Below, one piece after another: positions 1 to 6,192 of a stretch of DNA of 6,192 bases (the first letter of the stretch is position 1; each line of letters begins with the position of its first letter). Source of the stretch: Planctomycetaceae bacterium (GTDB lineage: Bacteria > Planctomycetota > Phycisphaerae > Phycisphaerales > SM1A02); NCBI GenBank assembly GCA_002685335.1, contig NYWY01000025.1:1-6192 (forward strand), read 5' to 3'. The notes under the pieces are model-generated. The model was not told the origin of the DNA. It saw nothing but the letters and a program-made list of their open reading frames with translations, and searched no databases. The position numbers and the translations under genes are program-made.

Positions 1-2
1 GG

Positions 3-1361
3 GAACTGGTCGCGATCCGGGCGGCCCGTCCGATGTCCCCCGCCAGCAATCTCAAGGTCGTGACCACCGGTGCCGCCCTGCACGAACTCGGGCCCGACTT
101 CCAGTTCGAGACCAAGGTGATCCGCTCCGGAAACGCCTATGTGTTGATGGGCGATGGTGATCCCGCCCTCGGGGACCCGGCGTTCTTCAATCTCCTTCGC
201 TACCGCGATCGCCAGGGCGAACGTCGGGAGATCGACGAGGAGGCGCTGCTCGGATTCTGGGTCGACGCGATCGTCCGGGATCATCGGGCCAACCATGGAG
301 CCGGCGCTCTGCCGCCGATCGACATCGTGATCGATGATTCGATCTTCGAATCCGAAGGTTGGCACGACGGGTGGAACGACAACGATCGCCTGAAGCGGTA
401 TGCCGCCGAGGTCGGGGGTCTCAATTTCCATCGGAACACCTTCCACTTCCGACCCGATGCCACCGGTGGAGGCTCTCCGGACTGGTCCGACATGCGACCC
501 GCGGCACCGTGGATCCTCGCGTCGTCACGAAATCGTTCGACCCGCGTGAAGAAAGGCGGCAGCTCCACGGCCTGGATCAGTCGCAGCCCGACCTCCAACG
601 AACTCACCTTCCGAGGCGGCGTCAAGGGTCGATTCAGCGAAAAGCAGGATCCATTGGAGTTGACCATCCACGACCCCGGCCTGATGCTGGGTCGATTGCT
701 CGCCTACCGGCTCGAACAGAACGGACTGGAAGTGACCGAGGTCCGGCGTGGGAAGGTGCAGGAACCCGAAGGCGTTCCCGCGATCGGACCGGTGATTCGA
801 TCTCCGATCGATCGAATCGTCGAACGCTGCAACGAACAGAGCCAGAACATGTACGCCGAAGCGCTCCTCAAGCGAACGGTGCATGAACATCTCGGCACGC
901 CCGGACGCTGGGCGGATGCCCAGGAGACGATTCTCGACATCGCCGGCGAACGCCTGGGACCCGCGTCCTCGGGCCTGGTCGAAGACCTGAAGATCGACGA
1001 CGGTTCCGGACTGTCACACGACAACCTGGTCACCGCATCCTTCATGACCGCCTGGCTCGACTCCTTCGACGACGATGATTCGATCCGGGATCTGTTCGTG
1101 GAGAGTCTTTCGTCCGGAGGTGATCCAGACGACGGCACGCTCGGCCGGCGATTCCGGGACTTCCCCGCCGGATGGCGAGTGGACGGCAAGAGCGGATACA
1201 TCAGCGGCGTCAGCACGCTCAGTGGCTACGTCACCGCGCCCGACGGACGACGCTGGACCTTCAGCGTGCTCTGCAACGGCGTCGCCGCGAACGTACGAGG
1301 CGCGAAGGCGCTGCAGGAACGAGTCGCCCGCGAAATCGCGAATCACGGTCGCGACTCATGA
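3..1361 (+). CDS. dacB: D-alanyl-D-alanine carboxypeptidase/endopeptidase, PBP4 family (5' partial)
   Basis: This is a penicillin-binding protein of peptidase family S13, a periplasmic serine enzyme that removes the terminal D-Ala of peptidoglycan stem peptides and, in this family, also cuts cross-links. The frame is open to the window edge, so the true start, signal peptide and first residues lie upstream; the ATG at 33 is internal. The three active-site motifs are in the expected order. SxxK is SNLK, with the nucleophile Ser codon at 45-47. SxN is SQN, with its Ser codon at 840-842, followed by MYAEALLK. The third motif is KSG at 1188-1196 rather than the usual KTG, followed by the typical YISGVSTLSGYV. 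DGSGLSHDNLV near residue 333 (counting from position 3) is another family signature. About 265 residues separate SxxK and SxN, which fits the large inserted domains of PBP4 and excludes PBP5-type enzymes. The stop overlaps the recQ start by 4 nt (ATGA), indicating one operon. Confidence 0.93.
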   Translation, partial: ELVAIRAARPMSPASNLKVVTTGAALHELGPDFQFETKVIRSGNAYVLMGDGDPALGDPAFFNLLRYRDRQGERREIDEEALLGFWVDAIVRDHRANHGAGALPPIDIVIDDSIFESEGWHDGWNDNDRLKRYAAEVGGLNFHRNTFHFRPDATGGGSPDWSDMRPAAPWILASSRNRSTRVKKGGSSTAWISRSPTSNELTFRGGVKGRFSEKQDPLELTIHDPGLMLGRLLAYRLEQNGLEVTEVRRGKVQEPEGVPAIGPVIRSPIDRIVERCNEQSQNMYAEALLKRTVHEHLGTPGRWADAQETILDIAGERLGPASSGLVEDLKIDDGSGLSHDNLVTASFMTAWLDSFDDDDSIRDLFVESLSSGGDPDDGTLGRRFRDFPAGWRVDGKSGYISGVSTLSGYVTAPDGRRWTFSVLCNGVAANVRGAKALQERVAREIANHGRDS

Positions 1362-3301
1362 ACGATCCGGCAGGATCATCGATGACCGAATTGGAAGGTG
1401 ATCTCGACCGGGCGGATTCCATCCTCCGCGAATTCTGGGGCCACGATGCGCTGCGTCCCATGCAACGCCAGGCCGTGACCTCGGTGCTCGAGGGTCGTGA
1501 CACCCTCCTCGTCCTCCCCACGGGTGGCGGCAAGTCGGTGTGCTACCAGCTCCCACCCCTCGTCCGCGAACGACCGGCGATCGTGCTCAGTCCGCTGGTC
1601 AGCCTGATGAAGGACCAGGTCGACAGCCTCCGAGCCAGCGGCGTTCCGGCAGCCGCGTTGCATGGCCTGCTCAGCGAAGAAGAAAATCGGCAGGTTCTCC
1701 GGGATTTCGTGCACGGGCGGGTCCCGGTGCTCTACCTCGCCCCCGAACGCCTCGCCCTCGGACCGATTCTGGAGATCCTGGCCGCCGCGGACCCCTGCCT
1801 CATCGCCATCGACGAGGCCCACTGCATCAGCCAGTGGGGGCATGATTTCCGTCCCGACTACCGACGACTCGCGGACATTCGAGCCCAGATGCCGAACGTC
1901 CCGATGCTCGCCTGCACCGCGACCGCGACGCCTCGGGTCCGCGACGACATCGTCGATCAGCTCCGACTCGAGGATCCCGCCCGAGTCGTGGGATCGGTCG
2001 ATCGGCCAAACCTGATCTATCGGGTGAAACCGAGAACCGATGCCATCAGCCAGATCCTCGAAGTGCTCAAGGGCCATCCCGGGGACGCCTCCATCATCTA
2101 CGTCCAGACGCGAGCCGAAACCGAACGAATCGCCAAACGACTGGTCGACCGAGGCATTCAGGCCGCCTGCTATCACGCCGGCCTGCCCGCGGCGAAGCGG
2201 GCATCCGTGCACGAGAAGTTCCAGGCCGATCGCCTCCCGGTGGTGGTCGCCACCGTCGCCTTCGGCATGGGCATCGACCGCAGTGATGTTCGATGCGTGA
2301 TCCACGCCAACATGCCGAAGTCACTCGAGCACTACCAGCAGGAAGCGGGGCGAGCGGGGCGAGACGGCCTGTCCGCGGAATGCGTACTCCTGCACGCGGC
2401 ATCGGACGCCGCCAGATGGCAAAGCCTGATCGAACGCTCGGCCGAGGATGCGATCGCGGACGGCGGGGATCCGACCCTGGTCGCCCGAAACACCCGAGCT
2501 CAGCTCGATCTTCTGGCGGAGACTTCGGCCTGGTGCCGAGGCCTCGGATGCCGGCACCGAGCCGTGGTCGAATATTTCGGGCATGAATGGAACGGATCGG
2601 ACGCTGAAGAAGGCGGATGCGGCGCCTGCGACGCCTGCCTCGGGGAAATCGAACGGCTCGAGGATGCCACCACCGTCGCCCGCAAGATCCTCTCCTGCGT
2701 GGCTCGCCTCGGCACGCTCGGGCAACAGTTCGGAGCCGGACATCTTGCGGACATCCTGGTTGGTGGCAACACCGAGCGAATCCGCTCGATGGACCACAGC
2801 GGACTCTCCACCTTCGGAATCCTGAGCGACCTGACGAAGTCCCAGGTGACCGATCTGATCGGTCAGCTCACCGCCCTGGGCTGCCTCGTGCGGACCGGCG
2901 GAGACCGACCGGTCCTGACCCTCGCCACCGACGGTGTCCCGGTGCTCCGGGGAGAGCGGGAAGTCGAACTCGCCAAGCCGGCCCGAGGTCGGGCCTCACG
3001 AGTTCAACCGTCGGTCACCGGACGCGACGCCGCGGACTTCTCCGGGGTCGACCGGGAACTCTTCGAAGAACTTCGGGCCCGACGAAGAGAACTCGCGACC
3101 GCCAAGGCCAAGCCCGCCTACGTCATCGCCACCGATGCCGTGCTTCGGGATCTGGCTCGAATCCGACCCTCGAGCGTCGAGACCATGGCCGGCATCCGCG
3201 GTCTCGGCCGACGAAAGTTGAGCGAGTACGGGCCAACGCTGCTGGAAGTGCTGGATGCGTGGGATCGCAACCACGGTGGCGGCCGAGATCGTACGATCTA
3301 G
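1358..3301 (+). CDS. recQ: ATP-dependent DNA helicase RecQ
   Basis: This is a superfamily 2 3'-5' DNA helicase acting in recombinational repair and replication fork processing. The 647 residues carry the complete RecQ plan. Motif 0 is LRPMQ (32-36). Walker A is PTGGGKS (54-60). Motif II is DEAH (152-155), followed by the RecQ aromatic-rich loop CISQWGHDFRPDYRRL. Motif III is TATATP. Motifs V and VI lie at about 297-337, ending in QEAGRAGRDG. The zinc site has the usual four cysteines: C398 (in GCRHRAVVEYFG), then C421, C424 and C427 (CGACDAC). A winged-helix RQC region spans about 436-540 and a single HRDC domain about 565-635. I chose the ATG at 1358, which overlaps the dacB stop. The in-frame ATG at 1382 is a real alternative (639 residues) because AGGA sits 6 nt before it. 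The stop codon overlaps the scpA stop on the other strand. I see no truncation or missing catalytic residue. Confidence 0.96.
   Translation: MNDPAGSSMTELEGDLDRADSILREFWGHDALRPMQRQAVTSVLEGRDTLLVLPTGGGKSVCYQLPPLVRERPAIVLSPLVSLMKDQVDSLRASGVPAAALHGLLSEEENRQVLRDFVHGRVPVLYLAPERLALGPILEILAAADPCLIAIDEAHCISQWGHDFRPDYRRLADIRAQMPNVPMLACTATATPRVRDDIVDQLRLEDPARVVGSVDRPNLIYRVKPRTDAISQILEVLKGHPGDASIIYVQTRAETERIAKRLVDRGIQAACYHAGLPAAKRASVHEKFQADRLPVVVATVAFGMGIDRSDVRCVIHANMPKSLEHYQQEAGRAGRDGLSAECVLLHAASDAARWQSLIERSAEDAIADGGDPTLVARNTRAQLDLLAETSAWCRGLGCRHRAVVEYFGHEWNGSDAEEGGCGACDACLGEIERLEDATTVARKILSCVARLGTLGQQFGAGHLADILVGGNTERIRSMDHSGLSTFGILSDLTKSQVTDLIGQLTALGCLVRTGGDRPVLTLATDGVPVLRGEREVELAKPARGRASRVQPSVTGRDAADFSGVDRELFEELRARRRELATAKAKPAYVIATDAVLRDLARIRPSSVETMAGIRGLGRRKLSEYGPTLLEVLDAWDRNHGGGRDRTI
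1372..1375 (+). promoter_or_regulatory. Possible ribosome binding site for the alternative recQ start
   Basis: AGGA lies 6 nt upstream of the ATG at 1382, a good Shine-Dalgarno position. The ATG at 1358 has no such element and would depend on coupling to dacB translation. The site therefore bears on which recQ start is used. It lies inside the coding sequence if 1358 is correct. Confidence 0.4.
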
Positions 3302-4179
3302 CCCGACGCGTCGGACCCGAGACCGTCTTCGTTCGCCGTCGGCGTTTCGATCTCCGCCTTCATCGCAGCGTCATCCTCCGCCTCCGCCAACGCCGCCTCG
3401 TCACCGTCCTGATTGACTTCCAGATCGATCTCCCCCATGTCGTCCTGATGAAAGACGATGCGACGCTGTCGCGCCAGTTCGAGCAGGGCGAGGAACAGCC
3501 CGATCATCGCGCCGCGAGTACGCCCCTCGAAGGCCTCCCGGAGCCCGATGCGACCTCCATCGCTGCGACTGAGACGGTCCATCAGATCCTCCTGATGGAG
3601 GGTGATCGGCGTGTCGTCGTACTCGACGGCGTGTTCACCCAGCCGGCTGGGATCGATCGCCGCCATGATCCGTTCGAACGCGGCGAAGAGATCTCCTGCG
3701 TGGACATCATCCAATTCCAGCGCGGGTGCCTCGGGTGGGTCGTCGTGCTCAGCCTCACCGATGCGAATCCGCACCGGCCAACGCGAAGCGAATGCTTCGC
3801 GACGATCTTCCAGGTCACCGGCGGCCGAACGGTATCGCTGATACGCCAGCAGCTGCCGGACAAGATCCTGACGCGGATCCGTGGCTTCCTCGGACTCACC
3901 GTCCGCAGCATCGTCCTCATCGCCTTCCTTGCGGGGCGCAAGGGTGCGTGATTTCAACTCGACCAAGGTGGCGGCCAGCACGAGGAACTCGCCCGCAGCG
4001 TCGATGTCCAGTGATTCCTCACGATCGAGATGAGCGATCGCATCCAGATACTGGTCGGTCAGTTCGACGATGGGAATGTCGTGAATATCGACTTCCGCCC
4101 GCCGAATCAGGTAGAGCAGCAGGTCCAGCGGCCCTTCAAAGGTGCCGAGACGGACCGTGTAGTCATCCTGGAAGGTCAT
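3298..4179 (-). CDS. scpA: Segregation and condensation protein A
   Basis: ScpA is the kleisin subunit that bridges the SMC ATPase dimer and, with ScpB, drives chromosome compaction and segregation in the cytoplasm. The N-terminal kleisin signature appears at once: YTVRLGTFEGPLDLLLYLI at residues 7-25. It is followed by helices typical of the family (DIHDIPIVELTDQYL, then AAGEFLVLAATLVELKSRTL at about 61-80). An acidic low-complexity linker covers about 85-102. The C-terminal winged-helix part is visible around 213-255 (REAFEGRTRGAMIGLFLALLELARQRRI, in two stretches). Residues after about 256 form an acidic, Ala/Glu-rich tail that looks disordered. At 293 residues it is slightly longer than the usual 240-270. 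The start is secure because the conserved domain begins within six residues. It lies alone between convergent recQ and divergent kdsD. ScpB, its usual partner and frequent neighbour, is not in the window. Confidence 0.94.
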   Translation of the reverse strand: MTFQDDYTVRLGTFEGPLDLLLYLIRRAEVDIHDIPIVELTDQYLDAIAHLDREESLDIDAAGEFLVLAATLVELKSRTLAPRKEGDEDDAADGESEEATDPRQDLVRQLLAYQRYRSAAGDLEDRREAFASRWPVRIRIGEAEHDDPPEAPALELDDVHAGDLFAAFERIMAAIDPSRLGEHAVEYDDTPITLHQEDLMDRLSRSDGGRIGLREAFEGRTRGAMIGLFLALLELARQRRIVFHQDDMGEIDLEVNQDGDEAALAEAEDDAAMKAEIETPTANEDGLGSDASG

Positions 4180-4185
4180 CCGGGC

Positions 4186-4191
4186 ATGATA
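4186..4191 (-). promoter_or_regulatory. Candidate -10 box of a leaderless scpA promoter
   Basis: Read on the - strand, this is TATCAT, followed by 6 nt and then the scpA ATG. It matches the TATAAT consensus at 5 of 6 positions. The spacing would put transcription initiation at or next to the A of the start codon. A weak -35 candidate, GCGACC (- strand, 4214-4209), sits 17 nt further upstream and keeps only the GAC core. No Shine-Dalgarno sequence lies before the ATG, which agrees with a leaderless message. This is a prediction from sequence only. Confidence 0.45.
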
Positions 4192-4250
4192 TCGGGGTGC
4201 CGCTCCGAGGTCGCGTCCGCCAGGCCGAGAAGTCGATGGCCGGCCGCGAG

Positions 4251-4256
4251 TACAAT
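4251..4256 (+). promoter_or_regulatory. Candidate -10 box of a leaderless kdsD promoter
   Basis: TACAAT (5 of 6 to TATAAT) is followed by CCGGCC and then the ATG at 4263, so initiation would fall at or next to the start codon. No convincing -35 box is present 16-18 nt upstream. An 8-base palindrome GGCCGGCC (4238-4245) lies just upstream and could be a protein site or chance in GC-rich DNA. If translation instead begins at the in-frame ATG at 4236, this box would be inside the coding region and unlikely to be the promoter. Confidence 0.4.
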
Positions 4257-4262
4257 CCGGCC

Positions 4263-5300
<1,038 letters not shown>

Positions 5301-5304
5301 CCAC

Positions 5305-5655
5305 ATGCAACTCTTCACGGTCGAGGTCGACGGCGACATCCATGTCCTTCGAGCTGAAGGCGGTATCGACAATCGAAATGCCGATCGATTCCTTGAAGAA
5401 GTGACGGTGCTGGTCAAAGGCGGCGCCCACCGGATGATCATCGACTGCGGCGAGCTGGAGATCGTTTCCAGCGCGGGACTGTCGGCCCTGCTTCGGGTGC
5501 ACAGTCGCCTTCGAGAGAAAGGCGGCACCGTGAAAATCGCCGGAGTCCGGGGCGCGGTCGCGCAGGTTCTGCAGATCACAGCACTCAACCGAGTCTTCGA
5601 TCTGCACGAGGACGTGGGACGAGCCAAGCTGTCCTTCCGCGACCGGGAAGACTGA
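5305..5655 (+). CDS. STAS-domain protein, anti-sigma factor antagonist-like
   Basis: This is a single STAS domain of 116 residues, the size of SpoIIAA/RsbV-type anti-anti-sigma factors. Such proteins bind an anti-sigma kinase and free a sigma factor or another partner, with binding controlled by phosphorylation of a conserved Ser. The start FTVEVDGDIHVLRAEGGIDN (4-23) fits the first strands of the fold, MIIDCGELEIV (44-54) the central strand, and VSSAGLSALLRVHSRLREKG (54-73) the phosphorylation loop and helix. Ser56 is at the place of the SpoIIAA phosphoserine (DSSG in that family, here SSAG). VKIAG and LQITALNRVFDLHED follow the family pattern to the end. No kinase, phosphatase or sigma factor gene is visible here, so the partner is unknown. 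The 4-nt gap from kdsD suggests an operon. The name anti-anti-sigma is family-based; a role in another signalling switch is equally possible. Confidence 0.88.
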   Translation: MQLFTVEVDGDIHVLRAEGGIDNRNADRFLEEVTVLVKGGAHRMIIDCGELEIVSSAGLSALLRVHSRLREKGGTVKIAGVRGAVAQVLQITALNRVFDLHEDVGRAKLSFRDRED

Positions 5656-5662
5656 ATTCCCA

Positions 5663-5686
5663 ACGTCCGCCTCCCGACCCGGACGT
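5663..5686 (+). terminator. Inverted repeat after the kdsD-STAS operon, possible transcription end
   Basis: ACGTCCG (5663-5669) and CGGACGT (5680-5686) form a perfect 7-bp stem with a 10-nt loop, starting 7 nt after the STAS stop codon. The position suits a 3' end. No T-run follows: the next bases are GAAACCC and seven A's, so it is not a canonical Rho-independent terminator on this strand. It could protect the mRNA 3' end or act with a factor. On the other strand the T-run would lie on the wrong transcript side relative to any gene. Confidence 0.35.
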
Positions 5687-5703
5687 GAAACCCAAAAAAA
5701 CTT

Positions 5704-5796
5704 CGCGCCACCTCGACCACCAGTGGTTGTGGTCCGCGCGGATGCACCCCCTGCATCGTGCCACAACCGGGGCTCCTGGTCCCATAAGAAACCCCG
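5704..5796 (+). other. Structured noncoding segment with alternative foldings
   Basis: Several perfect complementary pairs occur close together. Fold A pairs CGCGC 5704-5708 with GCGCG 5736-5740, enclosing GACCAC 5715-5720 with GTGGTC 5729-5734. Fold B pairs ACCAG 5719-5723 with CTGGT 5776-5780, and GGTTGTGG 5725-5732 with CCACAACC 5761-5768. A and B cannot coexist. Both leave GATGCA 5741-5746 paired with TGCATC 5752-5757 across a CCCCC loop. CGGGG 5768-5772 can also pair with CCCCG 5792-5796. I recognise no known riboswitch, 6S, SRP or tmRNA motif. It may be a leader of the downstream small gene, a small RNA, or part of a long 3' UTR. The strand is assigned only because the flanking genes are on +. 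Confidence 0.35.
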
Positions 5797-5872
5797 ATCA
5801 TCGTGCAAGGCGAGATTATCGGTTTGACCTCGGTCACCCGTCGTTCCGACAACCTTGGCGTCGACGGTTGCA

Positions 5873-5890
5873 TTCCGTACCGACACGGAA
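5873..5890 (+). other. Hairpin upstream of the small gene
   Basis: TTCCGT (5873-5878) and ACGGAA (5885-5890) form a perfect 6-bp stem with a 6-nt loop, about 50 nt before the ATG at 5940. Just upstream, CAACC (5850-5854) can pair with GGTTG (5866-5870), around the palindrome CGTCGACG (5859-5866). If the leader is transcribed these could shape its 5' UTR. No function is assigned. Confidence 0.25.
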
Positions 5891-5928
5891 CACCGACGAC
5901 GCCTCTCCCCTCCCCGAAGTCGAACCCT

Positions 5929-5932
5929 GGAG
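5929..5932 (+). promoter_or_regulatory. Ribosome binding site of the small gene
   Basis: GGAG lies 7 nt before the ATG at 5940. It decides the start: the same frame is open back to a GTG at 5685, but the longer version has no such site and passes through the hairpin-rich noncoding stretch. Confidence 0.55.
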
Positions 5933-5939
5933 CCTCGCC

Positions 5940-6140
5940 ATGCCCGCCAAGGACCACCTCATCAAGTCCATCCGCGAGTACAACCACACCGCCGGCCGCG
6001 ATTGGCTCAATCAGTTCGATACGGCCAGCCTCCAGCGATACCTGGACCACCTGCTGCATGGCAGCGAGCCCAGAGGCGGCAGCAGCCGTTGGAGTCGTCC
6101 CGGTGACAGTCCGGCCCTGATCGCCCGCACGGCGAGCTGA
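5940..6140 (+). CDS. Small hypothetical protein, 66 residues
   Basis: I do not recognise the family with certainty. The protein starts MPAKDHLIKSIREYNHT, continues with an amphipathic helical part (DWLNQFDTASLQRYLDHLL, about 21-39), and ends with a Gly/Ser/Arg-rich part containing EPRGG, RW and RPGDSPALIAR (about 43-64). It has no signal peptide, membrane segment or cysteine. By my count 55 of 66 codons end in G or C, against about 53 of 85 in the same frame between 5685 and 5939. That step supports a coding start at 5940, as does GGAG 7 nt upstream. It follows the STAS gene by 284 nt on the same strand and probably has its own promoter or leader. The combination of Trp, Tyr and clean helical phasing makes it look like a real protein. 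It may be a lineage-specific conserved protein, which cannot be verified here. Confidence 0.7.
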   Translation: MPAKDHLIKSIREYNHTAGRDWLNQFDTASLQRYLDHLLHGSEPRGGSSRWSRPGDSPALIARTAS

Positions 6141-6192
6141 GGAAGGCTCCACCGCAGTCCAGAGAGAAGGAACGAGACGCCCCCCGCGACCA

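Noticed and set aside
3782..3801. Perfect 8-bp hairpin with 4-nt loop inside scpA
   Set aside because: One such stem is roughly expected by chance in a GC-rich window of this size, and it lies in ordinary coding sequence (around codons 127-133).
3726..4262. Long + strand open frame running into kdsD, which would give a 524-residue fusion
   Set aside because: It lies antisense to scpA, whose kleisin signatures are clear, and its translation resembles no protein. KdsD family similarity begins only after 4263.
5824..5853. TTGACC with GACAAC 18 nt later as a promoter for the small gene
   Set aside because: The -35 is fair, but the -10 matches at only 3 of 6 positions, too weak to list as a feature.
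5685..5939. GTG-started N-terminal extension of the small gene
   Set aside because: Third-position G/C drops sharply, the stretch is full of inverted repeats, and there is a good ribosome binding site for the internal ATG at 5940 only.
6141..6192. Purine-rich AAGGA (6167-6171) as a ribosome binding site for a next gene
   Set aside because: No ATG, GTG or TTG follows at a usable distance before the window ends.

Overview
The window is high-GC and almost fully coding. It carries five protein genes that can be named by family and one small unrecognised gene. Arginine is very often encoded by CGA. The genes found (a PBP4-type peptidase, the Kdo-pathway enzyme KdsD, the SMC kleisin ScpA) fit a bacterium with peptidoglycan and a Gram-negative type outer envelope. 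Planctomycetota, perhaps Phycisphaerae, is my best guess from codon use and general feel; it is an inference without a marker gene behind it.

Layout. (1) 3-1361, + strand: a D-alanyl-D-alanine carboxypeptidase/endopeptidase (PBP4/DacB, peptidase family S13), cut at its 5' end by the window edge just before the catalytic SxxK motif. (2) 1358-3301, + strand: a complete RecQ helicase with helicase core, zinc/winged-helix (RQC) and HRDC domains, overlapping dacB by ATGA. (3) 3298-4179, - strand: ScpA, convergent with recQ; both stop codons sit in one CTAG. (4) 4180-4262: a short divergent promoter region with -10-like boxes on both strands, each exactly 6 nt before a start codon, which suggests leaderless transcripts. 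(5) 4263-5300, + strand: arabinose-5-phosphate isomerase (SIS plus two CBS domains), followed after 4 nt by (6) 5305-5655: a single-domain STAS anti-anti-sigma-like protein. (7) 5656-5939: a noncoding stretch rich in perfect inverted repeats, part of which can fold in two mutually exclusive ways. (8) 5940-6140: a small protein of 66 residues with a good ribosome binding site. Bases 6141-6192 hold nothing I can name.

The genes look like separate housekeeping units: cell wall remodelling plus DNA repair in one operon, chromosome condensation alone on the other strand, and Kdo precursor synthesis plus a regulatory STAS protein in a second operon. I see no mobile element, CRISPR array, tRNA, rRNA or defence system. 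The items most worth a second look are the paired leaderless promoters and the structured region ahead of the small gene.
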